Below, piece by piece: positions 1-8,616 of a DNA stretch of 64,000 nucleotides; the first letter of the stretch is position 1, and each line of letters begins with the position of its first letter. A model generated the notes under the pieces. The model searched no databases. It was given only the letters and a program-made list of their open reading frames with translations, and was not told the origin of the DNA. The DNA is from Actinocatenispora comari (GTDB taxonomy: Bacteria > Actinomycetota > Actinomycetes > Mycobacteriales > Micromonosporaceae): positions 59,019-123,018 of the forward strand of contig NZ_BOPO01000023.1 in assembly GCF_017312725.1 (NCBI RefSeq), in the 5' to 3' direction. A program made the position numbers and the translations under genes.

Positions 1-1818
1 GGGGTCGCCGCCGGTGACGACCCGGTGCAGCCGGCGGCGACCGCGCTGCCGGCCCCGATCGCGCTCGCCGCCACCTTCGACCCGGCCGCCGCGCACCGGT
101 ACGGGCGGGTGCTCGGCACCGAGACCCGCGCGTCCGGGCACGGGCTGGTGGAGGCGCCGGACGTCAACATCGCCCGGGTGCCCACCGGCGGTCGGGTCTT
201 CGAGTCGTACGGCGAGGACCCCTACCTGGCCGGCCGGCTCGCCGCCGCCGACATCCGCGGCATCCAGTCGACCGGCACGATCGCCGAGGTCAAGCACTTC
301 GCGGCGAACAACCAGGAGACCGACCGGGACACCGTCGACGAGCGGATCGACGACCGCACCCTGCACGAGATCTACCTGACCCAGTTCGAGGCGGCGGTGC
401 GCGGCGGCCGGCCAGGTGCGGTGATGTGCGCGTACCCGCGGATCAACGGCACGTACGCCTGCCAGCACCGCTACCTGCTGCACGAGGTGCTGCGCGGCCA
501 GTGGGGCTTCGACGGGTTCGTCCAGTCCGACTTCGACGCGGCGCACGACCCGCTCGCCGCGGTGGCCGCCGGGATGGACCTGGAGTTGCCCAGCGGACGC
601 TGCTACGGCGCCCCGCTGCGCCGCGCGCTGGCCGCCGGCACGGTGCGCTGGAGCGAGGTGGACGCGATGCTGGTGCGCCGGTTCGCCACCGAGATGCGGA
701 TCGGCGTGTTCGACCGTCCCCCGGTCCGCACCGAGCTGCCCACCCGGGCCGACGCCGGCACCGCGCGCCGGCTCGCCGCCGAGGGCATGGTGCTGCTGCG
801 CAACGAGCGACACGCCCTGCCGCTGTCGCCGCGGCTGCGCTCGGTGGCGGTGGTCGGTCCGGCTGCCGGTGCCGCGGTCACCGGGGGCGGCGGCAGTTCG
901 CGGGTGCGCGCCGCGCGGCGCAGCGATCCGGTCGCGGCGATCCGGCGGCGGCTCGGTGCGGCCGCCACGGTCCGGTACGCGCCCGGCGACACCGCCGCCC
1001 GCATCCCGGCCGCGGTCGCCGCGGCCCGCCGGGCCGACGTCGCCGTGGTGATGGTCGGCGACGGCCAGACCGAGGGCAGCGACCGGCGCAGCCTCGCCCT
1101 GCCCGGCGTGCAGGACCGGCTGGTGCGCGCGGTCGCCGCGGCCAACCCGGCCACCGTGGTCGTGGTCAAGAGCGGCGGCGCGGTGTTGCTGCCCTGGCAC
1201 GACGAGGTGCCGGCGATCCTCGACGCCTGGTACCCGGGTGGGCAGGACGGCGCCGCGGTGGCGGCGGTGCTGTTCGGCGACGCCGAGCCAGGCGGTCGGC
1301 TGCCACTCACCTTCCCGGCAGCCGACTCCCAGGTGCCCGCACACGAGCCCGGGCAGTACCCGGGGGTGGGCGGCACCGTGCGCTACTCGGAGCGGCTGCT
1401 GGTCGGCTACCGGTGGTACGACGCGCGGCGGGTGGCGCCGCGGTACCCGTTCGGGTTCGGGCTGTCCTACACCACCTTCGCGCTGTCCCGGCCGACCGTG
1501 GCCCGGCACGAGGCCGGCGCCACCGTGCGGGTCGAGGTCGGCAACACCGGCGCCCGGCCCGGTACCGAGGTGGTGCAGGTGTACCTGGGGTTCCCGGCCG
1601 GTGCCGGGGAACCGCCGCGGCAGCTGGCCGGGGTCGCCCGGGTGCGGCTCACGCCCGGCGAGCACCGCACGGTCGCCGTACGGTTGCCGCCCCGCGCCTT
1701 CCGCGTCTGGGACACCGCGGCTCAGCGCTGGCGGCCGGCGCCCGGCCGGTTCCGGGTGTACCTCGGCGACTCGTCGGCGCACCTGTCGCTGGCCGGCTCG
1801 GTGACCGTTCCCCGGTGA
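1..1818 (+). CDS. Glycoside hydrolase family 3 beta-glycosidase, 5' end missing
   Basis: The reading frame is open from the first base, so the start lies outside the window. The protein hydrolyses beta-linked glucosides or xylosides by a retaining mechanism. The N-terminal half shows GH3 barrel signatures: a KHFAANNQE motif (Lys-His transition-state pair) and the nucleophile aspartate in VQSDFDAAHD, with the Asp codon at 529-531. The middle part is the GH3 C-terminal alpha/beta sandwich (GSDRRSLALPGVQ). It ends with a fibronectin-III-like domain containing the PFGFGLSYTTF motif and the EVVQVYLG strand. No signal peptide can be judged because the beginning is absent. The gene stands alone, with 460 bases of non-coding DNA after it. 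The family is sure; the exact sugar specificity is not. Confidence 0.93.
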   Translation, partial: GVAAGDDPVQPAATALPAPIALAATFDPAAAHRYGRVLGTETRASGHGLVEAPDVNIARVPTGGRVFESYGEDPYLAGRLAAADIRGIQSTGTIAEVKHFAANNQETDRDTVDERIDDRTLHEIYLTQFEAAVRGGRPGAVMCAYPRINGTYACQHRYLLHEVLRGQWGFDGFVQSDFDAAHDPLAAVAAGMDLELPSGRCYGAPLRRALAAGTVRWSEVDAMLVRRFATEMRIGVFDRPPVRTELPTRADAGTARRLAAEGMVLLRNERHALPLSPRLRSVAVVGPAAGAAVTGGGGSSRVRAARRSDPVAAIRRRLGAAATVRYAPGDTAARIPAAVAAARRADVAVVMVGDGQTEGSDRRSLALPGVQDRLVRAVAAANPATVVVVKSGGAVLLPWHDEVPAILDAWYPGGQDGAAVAAVLFGDAEPGGRLPLTFPAADSQVPAHEPGQYPGVGGTVRYSERLLVGYRWYDARRVAPRYPFGFGLSYTTFALSRPTVARHEAGATVRVEVGNTGARPGTEVVQVYLGFPAGAGEPPRQLAGVARVRLTPGEHRTVAVRLPPRAFRVWDTAAQRWRPAPGRFRVYLGDSSAHLSLAGSVTVPR

Positions 1819-2278
1819 GTACGTTCCCGGAGAGGACGCTGGGAAAGCCGTGTGTTTGCTGTGACTTCGCGACACGGCACCGTCTGCTGTGGTCGATCCG
1901 GGCCCGATCGGGCATGCTGGGGTCGTCCCAGCCGATCCGGTGGCGGCGAAGCCGGCCCGACTGTCGACAGCGACGCCGTCCGGCCAGCCCGGGTGGCGGG
2001 GGTGCGATGCCACCGGGGGGCGGCAGCGGCAAGTGGTGTCTCCGGGTGGGTGCGGCGGTTCGGGATGCTGCGGCGGTTCGGGATGCAATGGGCGATTGCC
2101 CTGACGGCGAGTCCCGATGCCACCACCGCTCGTTGAGCATGAATGTGACCTCGGCCCCGGCGGTTGGCCGCCCGCGGGTCCGGTTTGCGATGATGTCCTA
2201 CCGTGCCTACGGCCGGGACTGCGGCCGTTGGCACCGCGACGGCTACGGGGGCCGGAGCACGACGGCGTGTGAGGGGCC
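1819..2278. other. Non-coding spacer after the GH3 gene
   Basis: No convincing gene is present in these 460 bases. Open frames on both strands lack ribosome binding sites and actinomycete-like third-position composition. The only structure seen is an exact 18-bp tandem duplication at 2051-2086. The promoter of the following PAP2 gene should lie in the right-hand part, but I could not assign -35 and -10 boxes. Confidence 0.5.
2051..2086. repeat. Exact 18-bp tandem duplication
   Basis: TGCGGCGGTTCGGGATGC occurs twice back to back (2051-2068 and 2069-2086) with no mismatch, inside the non-coding spacer. It looks like a slippage duplication. No function is implied. Confidence 0.85.
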
Positions 2279-3271
2279 ATGATCACGGGAGGCAACCGGC
2301 TGGTGAGTCCGGGAACGCAGATTCCGCGACCGCGAGGTGCCGTTGGTGCGCACCGCGCCGTGCCGCCGCGGGTTCGGCCGACCGGCTGGTGGTTCGACGT
2401 CGTGCTGGTCGCCATCTTCGTGGCGATCACCATCCCGCTGATCTTCAACGACAGCCACATCCTCGCCGTCGACACCGCCGCCCTGAACTGGTCGGACAAC
2501 CACCGCAACGCGCTGAGCTGGTGGACCGGGTACGCGCTGAGCTGCCTGGGCCAGGGTGGTCCGCTGACCTACGGCACGCTGGCTATCGCGGTGTTCCTGG
2601 CCTGGCGCCGGCGCACCATCCGGCCGGTGTTCGTGCCGGCCACCGCGTTCCTGCTGACCTACCTGGTGATCGGCCCGATCAAGGTGTGGAGCAACCGCGC
2701 CGTGCCGCACCACGGTCCGGTCGAGATGTTCGCCCACCCCTCCGGGCCGTACAGCATGGCCTACCCGTCCGGGCACACCGGCAACGCGATCGTCTGGTAC
2801 GGCGCGCTGATGCTGCTCATCGGGCCGTACCTGCCGCGGGTCATCTACTGGCTGGTCCGGTTCGGCGCTCCCGCCACGGTCGCAGTCACCATGGTCTACA
2901 TCGACTACCACTGGCTGACCGACGTGGTCGCGGCGATCCCGCTGGGGCTGTTCCTGAGCCGGGTGCTCTACCGCATCCCGTTCGACACGATCCCGCTACC
3001 ACCCTGGCGACGGCGCGCCGAACAGCCCAGCGGGATCGAGTCGGAGGAACCACGGCGCAGCCTGCCCGCGCTCGTGCCGGCGTCCTGGGGCCAGCTGGCC
3101 GCCGGGCGACGGCCGGGTCCGCTGGCCCGGATCTGGTCCACCACCCGGCCCGCCGGCCCTCCGGTCCGGTCCGACACCCCGGTGCAGCGCCGCCCCGGCG
3201 GCGCCGGGCGCGCCGGCCGGCACCCGCACGCGCGCGGCGGCCCGGTCCGGGTCCGCGACGACCACGAGTAG
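2279..3271 (+). CDS. PAP2-family membrane phosphatase
   Basis: A 330-residue integral membrane phosphatase of the type-2 phosphatidic acid phosphatase superfamily, expected to act on lipid phosphates or polyprenyl pyrophosphates at the outer membrane face. Three catalytic motifs are visible: K-x6-R-x-P-like KVWSNRAVP, PSGHTGNA with the catalytic His, and YHWLTDVVAA with the second His and the Asp. Hydrophobic segments surround them, and the last ~90 residues are a Pro/Arg-rich cytoplasmic tail. The ATG start follows GAGGGG closely. A perfect stem-loop stands directly behind the stop. No neighbour suggests a specific lipid substrate. Confidence 0.85.
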   Translation: MITGGNRLVSPGTQIPRPRGAVGAHRAVPPRVRPTGWWFDVVLVAIFVAITIPLIFNDSHILAVDTAALNWSDNHRNALSWWTGYALSCLGQGGPLTYGTLAIAVFLAWRRRTIRPVFVPATAFLLTYLVIGPIKVWSNRAVPHHGPVEMFAHPSGPYSMAYPSGHTGNAIVWYGALMLLIGPYLPRVIYWLVRFGAPATVAVTMVYIDYHWLTDVVAAIPLGLFLSRVLYRIPFDTIPLPPWRRRAEQPSGIESEEPRRSLPALVPASWGQLAAGRRPGPLARIWSTTRPAGPPVRSDTPVQRRPGGAGRAGRHPHARGGPVRVRDDHE

Positions 3272-3272
3272 C

Positions 3273-3304
3273 GGTGACCGCGGGGTGTTCACCCCGCGGT
3301 CACC
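3273..3304 (+). terminator. Perfect 14-bp stem-loop after the PAP2 gene
   Basis: GGTGACCGCGGGGT (3273-3286) pairs perfectly with ACCCCGCGGTCACC (3291-3304) across a GTTC loop, starting at the PAP2 stop codon. There is no T-run, as is common for actinobacterial terminators. Confidence 0.75.
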
Positions 3305-3331
3305 TCGGTGGTTGCGGCTCGTGGGACTCGG

Positions 3332-3412
3332 TGTGACGGGGCCGGGTGGGTTGTGACGGGGCCGGGTGGGTTGTGACGGGGCCCGGGCGGGTAATGACGG
3401 GGCCCGGGCGGG
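3332..3412. repeat. Four 20-bp G-rich tandem repeats
   Basis: Units begin at 3332, 3352, 3372 and about 3393. The first two are identical (TGTGACGGGGCCGGGTGGGT). The later ones drift to a GCCCGGGCGGG form, and the array trails into a GGGCCGG run. It sits between a terminator and the ChlI-like gene. Repeated G4 tracts on the plus strand could fold as a G-quadruplex; that is inference. Confidence 0.8.
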
Positions 3413-3465
3413 GCCGGGCGGGGCCGGGGGTTGTGCGTGGTCGTTTGGGGTGAGGTCGCCGTAGC

Positions 3466-4887
3466 GTGGTGCGGGTGACGACTCCCATCGCACCCGAAGA
3501 GCTGCCCCGCACGACCGGCGCGCTGCGCGCCTCGGGCCACCGGTACCGCAGCATCCGCACCGAGATTCGCGACAATCTGCTCACCCGGCTGCGCGCCGGG
3601 GAGGACCCCTGGCCCGGCATCGTCGGGTTCGACACGACCGTTCTGCCCCAGTTGGAGCGGGCCCTGATCGCCGGGCACGACGTGGTGCTGCTCGGTGAGC
3701 GCGGCCAGGGCAAGACCCGGCTGCTGCGCGCCCTGACCGGGCTGCTGGACGAGTGGTCCCCGGTCATCGACGGCGCCGAGCTGGGCGAACACCCGTACCG
3801 GCCGGTCACGCCGGCGTCGGTGCGCCGGGCCGACCAGCTGGGCGACGAGCTGCCGGTCGCCTGGCGGCACCGCTCGACGCGGTACGCGGAGAAGCTGGCC
3901 ACCCCGGACACCAGCGTGGCCGACCTGGTCGGCGACGTCGACCCGGTGAAGGTCGCCGCCGGCCGCAGCCTCGGCGACCCGGAGACCATCCACTACGGCC
4001 TGGTACCGCGGGCGCACCGCGGCATCATCGCCGTCAACGAGCTGCCCGACCTCGCCGAACGCATCCAGGTGGCGCTGCTCAACGTGATGGAGGAGCGCGA
4101 CATCCAGGTCCGCGGGTACAACCTGCGGCTGCCGCTGGACGTGCTGCTGGTCGGGTCGGCCAACCCGGACGACTACACCAACCGGGGGCGGATCATCACA
4201 CCGCTCAAGGACCGGTTCGGCGCCGAGATCCGGACCCACTACCCACCGACGGTGACCGCCGAGGTGGCGCTGGTCCGGCAGGAGGCGCAGCTGGTCGCCG
4301 AGGTACCGGAGACGCTGCTGGAGGTGGTGGCCCGGCTGTCCCGGCTGCTGCGCGAGTCGACCTCGATCGACCAGCGCTCCGGCGTGTCCGCCCGGTTCGC
4401 GATCGCCGCGGCCGAGACGGTGTCCGCCGCCGCGCTGCGCCGGGCCGCGCTGACCGGCGAGGACCCGGCGGTGGCCCGCCCGGTCGACCTGACCACGGTG
4501 CCGGGCGTGCTGCGCGGCAAGCTGGAGTTCGAGCCCGGCGAGGAGGGCCGGGAGGACGAGCTGCTGCACTACCTGCTGCGCCGGGCGGTCGCCGAGACCG
4601 GCCGGGCCCGGCTGGCGGGCCTCGACCTGACCGAGCTCGCGGACGCGGTGTCCGACGGGCACCAGGTGCTCACCGGCGAGCGGGTACCGGCCGGCGAGGT
4701 GCTGGCCGCGCTCCCGAAACTCGCGGTGCTGGACGAGCTGGTCAGCCGGCTGCGGCTGCCGGCGGACGCCGGTGACGGGGCCCGCGCGGCCGCCGTCGAG
4801 CTGGCGTTGGAACACCTGTACCTGACCCGCCGGCTGGCCAAGCAACCGACCGACGCCGACCCCGACACGGTGGTGTACGGCGGATGA
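3466..4887 (+). CDS. ChlI/MoxR-like AAA+ ATPase
   Basis: A 473-residue AAA+ ATPase resembling the magnesium-chelatase I subunit. It has a Walker A motif GERGQGKT near residue 80, a sensor and helix-2 insert region with IAVNELPDLAERIQVALLNV, a VGSANPDDYTNRG motif and an arginine-finger region (LKDRFGAEI). The gene ends 43 bases before a VWA-domain gene. The ChlI-type ATPase plus MIDAS protein pairing is used by metal chelatases and metalloenzyme-maturation complexes. No ChlH-like chelatase or other target is adjacent, so the substrate is unknown. The start may be GTG 3466 or GTG 3475; neither has a strong ribosome binding site. Confidence 0.85.
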   Translation: MVRVTTPIAPEELPRTTGALRASGHRYRSIRTEIRDNLLTRLRAGEDPWPGIVGFDTTVLPQLERALIAGHDVVLLGERGQGKTRLLRALTGLLDEWSPVIDGAELGEHPYRPVTPASVRRADQLGDELPVAWRHRSTRYAEKLATPDTSVADLVGDVDPVKVAAGRSLGDPETIHYGLVPRAHRGIIAVNELPDLAERIQVALLNVMEERDIQVRGYNLRLPLDVLLVGSANPDDYTNRGRIITPLKDRFGAEIRTHYPPTVTAEVALVRQEAQLVAEVPETLLEVVARLSRLLRESTSIDQRSGVSARFAIAAAETVSAAALRRAALTGEDPAVARPVDLTTVPGVLRGKLEFEPGEEGREDELLHYLLRRAVAETGRARLAGLDLTELADAVSDGHQVLTGERVPAGEVLAALPKLAVLDELVSRLRLPADAGDGARAAAVELALEHLYLTRRLAKQPTDADPDTVVYGG

Positions 4888-4930
4888 CCGGCCGCGTGGC
4901 ACCCACCACTGCGGTACGGAGGGAGTGGCG

Positions 4931-6889
4931 ATGAGCTCGGATCCGTCGTTTCGGTACTCCCGGTTCCTCGGCGGGCCGGACCCGCTCGCCCCGCCGTACG
5001 ATCCGCGGGCCGCGCTGGACGCCATCGGCGAGGACGTGCTGGCCGGCGCGTCCCCGTCGGCGGCGCTGCGCGAGCTGCTGCGCCGCGGCCTGGGCGACCG
5101 GGCCGGGCTGGACGAGTTGTCCCGCCGGGTGCACGAGCGGCGCCGCGAACTGCGCTCCCGGTACCGGCTGGACGGCACGTTGCGGCAGGTCGACGAGCTG
5201 CTGCGGCAGGCGCTGGCGGACGAGCGGGACGCGCTCGCCGCGGAGCGCTCGGACGACGCGCGGTTCCGGGAGATGCAGCTGGACGCGCTGCCGGGCGACA
5301 CCGCGGGCGCGGTGCGCGAACTCGCCGAGTACGACTGGCGCAGTGCCGAGGGTGCCGCGGCGTACGCCGAGATCCAGCGGCTGCTCGGCCGCGAGCTGCT
5401 GGACCAGCGGTTCGCCGGGATCCGGGACGCGATGCGGCAGGTCACCGACGCCGACGTGGCCCGGGTCGCGGACATGCTCGCCGACCTGAACGCGCTGCTC
5501 GCCGCGCACGCCCGCAGCGAGCCGGACATCGACCGCCGGTTCGCCGAGTTCATGGACGCCCACGGCGAGTTCTTCCCGGAGCGGCCGGGCAGCATCGACG
5601 AGCTCATCGAGTCGCTGGCGCAACGCTCGGCGCAGGCGTCCCGGCTGCTCAACTCCCTGACCGAACAGCAGCGGGCCGAGCTCGCCGAGCTGTCCCAGCA
5701 GGCGTTCGGCGATCCTCGGATCGGCGCCGCGCTGTCGCAGCTCGACGCGCAGCTCCAGGCGCTGCGGCCGGACCTCGACTGGTCCGGTGGGGCGGAGTTC
5801 GACGGGGACCAGCCGCTCGGCCTGGGGCAGGCCAGCCGGGCGATGGGCGAGCTGGCCGACCTGGACTCGCTGGCCGAGCAGCTGGCCCAGGCGTACCCGG
5901 GTGCGCAGCTGTCCGACCTCGACCTGGAGGCGCTGGAGCGTACCCTCGGGCCGCGGTCGGTGGCCGACGCCCGCCGGCTCGCCGAGCTGGAGCAGGCGCT
6001 GCGTGCGGACGGGCTGTTCGAGCGCGCCGCCGACGGGTCGCTGCGGCTGTCGCCACGGGCGTTGCGCCGGCTCGGCGAGACGGCCCTGCGGGATGTCGCA
6101 CGGCAGCTGTCCGCGCGCGGCGGACAGCGCGACACTCGGCTCGCCGGCGCCGCCGGGGAGCCGACCGGCGCCAGCCGCGAGTGGCGCTTCGGTGACACCG
6201 AGCCGTGGGACGTGCCGCGCACGCTGGGCAACGCCGTGCTGCGGCGGGCCGCCGACCCGTCCGACGACGCACCGTTCGCGCTGGCCGACGTGGCCATCAC
6301 GGAGACCGAGGCGCGCAGCCGGGCCGCGGTCGCGCTGTGCGTCGACACGTCGTGGTCGATGGTCGCCGAGGGGCGCTGGGTGCCGATGAAGCGCACCGCG
6401 CTGGCGTTGCACCAGCTGGTGCGCACCCGGTTCCGGACCGACGCGCTGGAGCTGATCACGTTCGGCCGGCTCGCCCAGACCGTCTCCGCGGAGGAGCTGG
6501 TCGGCCTCGACGGGGCGTACGAGCAGGGCACCAACCTGCACCACGCGCTGCTGCTGGCCGGACGGCACCTGCGCAAGCATCCGGACGCGCAGCCGGTGCT
6601 GCTGGTGGTCACCGACGGCGAGCCGACCGCCCGGCTGACCCCCGACGGCGAGGGGCTCTTCGACTACCCGCCGGATCCGGAGACGCTGCGGGTCACCGTC
6701 GCCGAGCTGGACCACCTGGCCCGGCTGGGCGCCGCGGTCACCGTGTTCATGCTCGGCGAGGACCCCAGCCTGCGGGCGTTCGTCGACCTGGTGGCGCGGC
6801 GCACCGGCGGCCGGGTGGTGAGCCCGGACCCGGACGGGCTGGGCGCCGCGGTGGTCAGCGATTACCTGCGCTCCCGCCGCCGGTCCTGA
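4931..6889 (+). CDS. VWA (MIDAS) domain protein, partner of the AAA+ ATPase
   Basis: A 652-residue soluble protein. Residues 1-430 are mostly charged alpha-helix with many Ala, Glu, Arg and Leu. The C-terminal ~200 residues form a von Willebrand A domain with the metal-binding MIDAS motif DTSWS in ALCVDTSWSMV, a Thr in the YEQGTNLHHAL loop and the VTDGEPT strand. This is the CoxE/ChlD-like partner of the preceding ATPase; the two are co-directional and very likely co-transcribed. ATG 4931 has GGAGGG at a good distance. An upstream GTG at 4925 lies too close to it. Confidence 0.85.
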   Translation: MSSDPSFRYSRFLGGPDPLAPPYDPRAALDAIGEDVLAGASPSAALRELLRRGLGDRAGLDELSRRVHERRRELRSRYRLDGTLRQVDELLRQALADERDALAAERSDDARFREMQLDALPGDTAGAVRELAEYDWRSAEGAAAYAEIQRLLGRELLDQRFAGIRDAMRQVTDADVARVADMLADLNALLAAHARSEPDIDRRFAEFMDAHGEFFPERPGSIDELIESLAQRSAQASRLLNSLTEQQRAELAELSQQAFGDPRIGAALSQLDAQLQALRPDLDWSGGAEFDGDQPLGLGQASRAMGELADLDSLAEQLAQAYPGAQLSDLDLEALERTLGPRSVADARRLAELEQALRADGLFERAADGSLRLSPRALRRLGETALRDVARQLSARGGQRDTRLAGAAGEPTGASREWRFGDTEPWDVPRTLGNAVLRRAADPSDDAPFALADVAITETEARSRAAVALCVDTSWSMVAEGRWVPMKRTALALHQLVRTRFRTDALELITFGRLAQTVSAEELVGLDGAYEQGTNLHHALLLAGRHLRKHPDAQPVLLVVTDGEPTARLTPDGEGLFDYPPDPETLRVTVAELDHLARLGAAVTVFMLGEDPSLRAFVDLVARRTGGRVVSPDPDGLGAAVVSDYLRSRRRS

Positions 6890-6898
6890 CCAGGACCA

Positions 6899-6930
6899 GG
6901 CCGCCCCGACCCGGCCGGGTCGGGGCGGCC
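6899..6930. terminator. Bidirectional 16-bp palindrome between convergent genes
   Basis: GGCCGCCCCGACCCGG is followed directly by its exact reverse complement (32 bases). It lies between the stop of the VWA gene and the stop of the minus-strand kinase-like gene, as expected for a shared terminator. Confidence 0.75.
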
Positions 6931-6947
6931 GGCTGGGACCGCGCGGT

Positions 6948-7661
6948 TCAGGCGGTGAGACCGAAGTGGGTGGCGACGCGCTCGGTCAGGGCCGGTTCGG
7001 TGGCGCTGCCGTCGACGGTGATCCACGGTAGGTCGAGTTCACGCAGTTCGCCGGCCAGCCGGTCGGTGAACATCCGGTCCCGGGTGAGCAGGTTGTCCAG
7101 CGCCCGTCGCGGATCGCTGGTCCGGCCGGCGATGGTCCACCTACCGCCGCGGTGGTCCAGGGCGCGTTCCCGGAACTGCGGCGTCGGGAGCAGCCACACC
7201 GCGTGCGCCCGGTCCGCGAGCAGCGGCGCCACCAGCCGGGGCAGCAGCCGGAAGCCCTCCACGACGATGCCCGGCCCGGCCGGGAACGCGAGCAGGTCGG
7301 CGACGATGTGGTCGAACCCCTCCCCCTGGAACCAGTGGAAGGTTTCCAGCATCACCTCGGGGCTGCGGAGCAGCCACCGCTGGTCCATGTCCATCGCGAC
7401 GAACTCCGCGAGCCGCGGGCTGTCCGCCGGCGTGCTGCGGGCGGCGTGATCGGACATCACGTCGTCGGTGCCGTAGTAGCGCAGCCCGTACCGATCGGCG
7501 AGGTGCCGGGCGACGGTCGACTTGGCACCACCGGACCCGCCGCCGATCCAGTACACGTGGCCCAGCCGCTCGGCGATCCCGGCCGCACCGCCCACGCCCG
7601 CGGGCGCGGCATCGCCGGCTCCCGGACCGCTCCCGGCGTCACCGGCTCCGGCGGCGGTCAC
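6948..7661 (-). CDS. P-loop nucleoside/small-molecule kinase-like protein
   Basis: A 237-residue P-loop NTPase of the adenylate-kinase/uridine-kinase-like fold. The Walker A motif is GGGSGGAKST, followed by a mononucleotide-binding pattern (YYGTDDVM) and a VVEGFRLLP strand. The substrate cannot be named. The start chosen is GTG 7661, which overlaps the stop of the upstream VOC gene in a GTGA junction and so implies translational coupling. The open frame extends further upstream, but only as a shadow of the VOC gene. The first ~25 residues are Ala/Gly-rich and probably disordered. Confidence 0.75.
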   Translation of the reverse strand: MTAAGAGDAGSGPGAGDAAPAGVGGAAGIAERLGHVYWIGGGSGGAKSTVARHLADRYGLRYYGTDDVMSDHAARSTPADSPRLAEFVAMDMDQRWLLRSPEVMLETFHWFQGEGFDHIVADLLAFPAGPGIVVEGFRLLPRLVAPLLADRAHAVWLLPTPQFRERALDHRGGRWTIAGRTSDPRRALDNLLTRDRMFTDRLAGELRELDLPWITVDGSATEPALTERVATHFGLTA

Positions 7662-8059
7662 GGCGTCGCCCCGGCGGCCGGCTGGATCAGGTCCCAGCGG
7701 TTGCCGTACCGGTCGGTGAACACCGCGACCGTGCCGTACGGCTCGTGCCGGGGCGCCTCGGCGAACCGGATCCCCGCGGCGAGCATCCGGGCGTGCCGGG
7801 TGGCGAAGTCGTCGGTGTGCAGGAAGAAGCCGACCCGGCCGCCGGTCTGGTCGCCGATCCTGGCCCGCTGCCGGTCGTCGGCCGCGCGGGCCAACAGCAG
7901 CGCGGTACCGGCCGCCTCGCCCGGCGACACCACCACCCACCGCTTGCCGTCGCCGAGGTCGGTGTCCTCGACGAGCCGGAAGCCGAGGTCGCCGACGTAG
8001 TGGTCGACGGCGGCGTCGTAGTCGTCGACCACGATCGTCACGAGCGCAAGACGTGCCAT
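7658..8059 (-). CDS. VOC/glyoxalase-superfamily protein
   Basis: A 133-residue single-domain vicinal-oxygen-chelate protein (glyoxalase/bleomycin resistance/dioxygenase fold) with two beta-alpha-beta-beta-beta halves. The first starts at LALVTIVVDDYDAAVDHY, and the second ends with VFTDRYGNRWDLIQP, where the Asp-x-Tyr-Gly-Asn pattern is typical. It is probably a small metalloenzyme or a binding protein; the substrate is unknown. It is the first gene of a two-gene operon with the kinase-like gene, overlapping by 4 bases. Confidence 0.85.
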   Translation of the reverse strand: MARLALVTIVVDDYDAAVDHYVGDLGFRLVEDTDLGDGKRWVVVSPGEAAGTALLLARAADDRQRARIGDQTGGRVGFFLHTDDFATRHARMLAAGIRFAEAPRHEPYGTVAVFTDRYGNRWDLIQPAAGATP

Positions 8060-8156
8060 CCCGCCATCATGCCCGGCCCCGCCGACGCCCAGCGCTCCCC
8101 CGACGCGCAGTGCCCGCCCATGCCCGGTGCTGGTGATGCGCGGGGCTCGGCAACGT

Positions 8157-8534
8157 TCAGCGGCGGCGGGACAGCAGCCGGCGCAGCAATCCCGGTCGGC
8201 TGGCCGAACCGGGCAGCGGCCCGGTGACCACGGGATGACCGGCCGCGCGCCAGGCCTTCGTGCCGCCGCGCACCGACAGCGCGGTACGGCCGAGGGCGGC
8301 GAGCCGCTGCGCCGCCTGCCAGGACCTGCCGCCGCTGGTGCAGACGGTGATCAGCTGGCCGGGTGGCAGCCCGCGCACCGCGGCCGGCAGCCGGGACAGC
8401 GGCACGTTGCGGGCGCCGGCGACGTGCCCGTTCGCGTACTCCTCCGGGGTCCGGACGTCGAGCACCAGGTCACCGGCCGCCCACGCCGCGGCCGCCACCG
8501 CGACGTCGATCTCCTCCGCACTGCCCGCCGGCAT
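8157..8534 (-). CDS. Rhodanese-domain sulfurtransferase
   Basis: A single-domain rhodanese of about 125 residues that would carry a persulfide on the cysteine of VCTSGGRS, the active-site loop. LVLDVRTPEEYANGHVAGA is the typical CH2A region. The C-terminus is Arg-rich (RPGLLRRLLSRRR). The frame is open up to 8618, but the upstream part overlaps the promoter region of the divergent membrane gene, so ATG 8534 is preferred. No clear ribosome binding site is visible. Confidence 0.82.
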   Translation of the reverse strand: MPAGSAEEIDVAVAAAAWAAGDLVLDVRTPEEYANGHVAGARNVPLSRLPAAVRGLPPGQLITVCTSGGRSWQAAQRLAALGRTALSVRGGTKAWRAAGHPVVTGPLPGSASRPGLLRRLLSRRR

Positions 8535-8616
8535 CGTTGCACGGTACGCCGAAAGCGACCCGGGACGCGTGCAGGACGTCCATCGGATCTTCACATCGGC
8601 GCTCGATACTTCTGGC

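Noticed and set aside
1852..2136. Small open frame after the GH3 gene
   Set aside because: No ribosome binding site, odd composition, and it includes the 18-bp tandem duplication.
3289..6612. Very long minus-strand open frame (1107 codons) opposite the ATPase and VWA genes
   Set aside because: It is a GC-driven shadow. The plus-strand genes have clear motifs and codon bias, while the minus frame gives Ser/Arg-rich and then Gln/Arg/Gly-rich sequence without domains.
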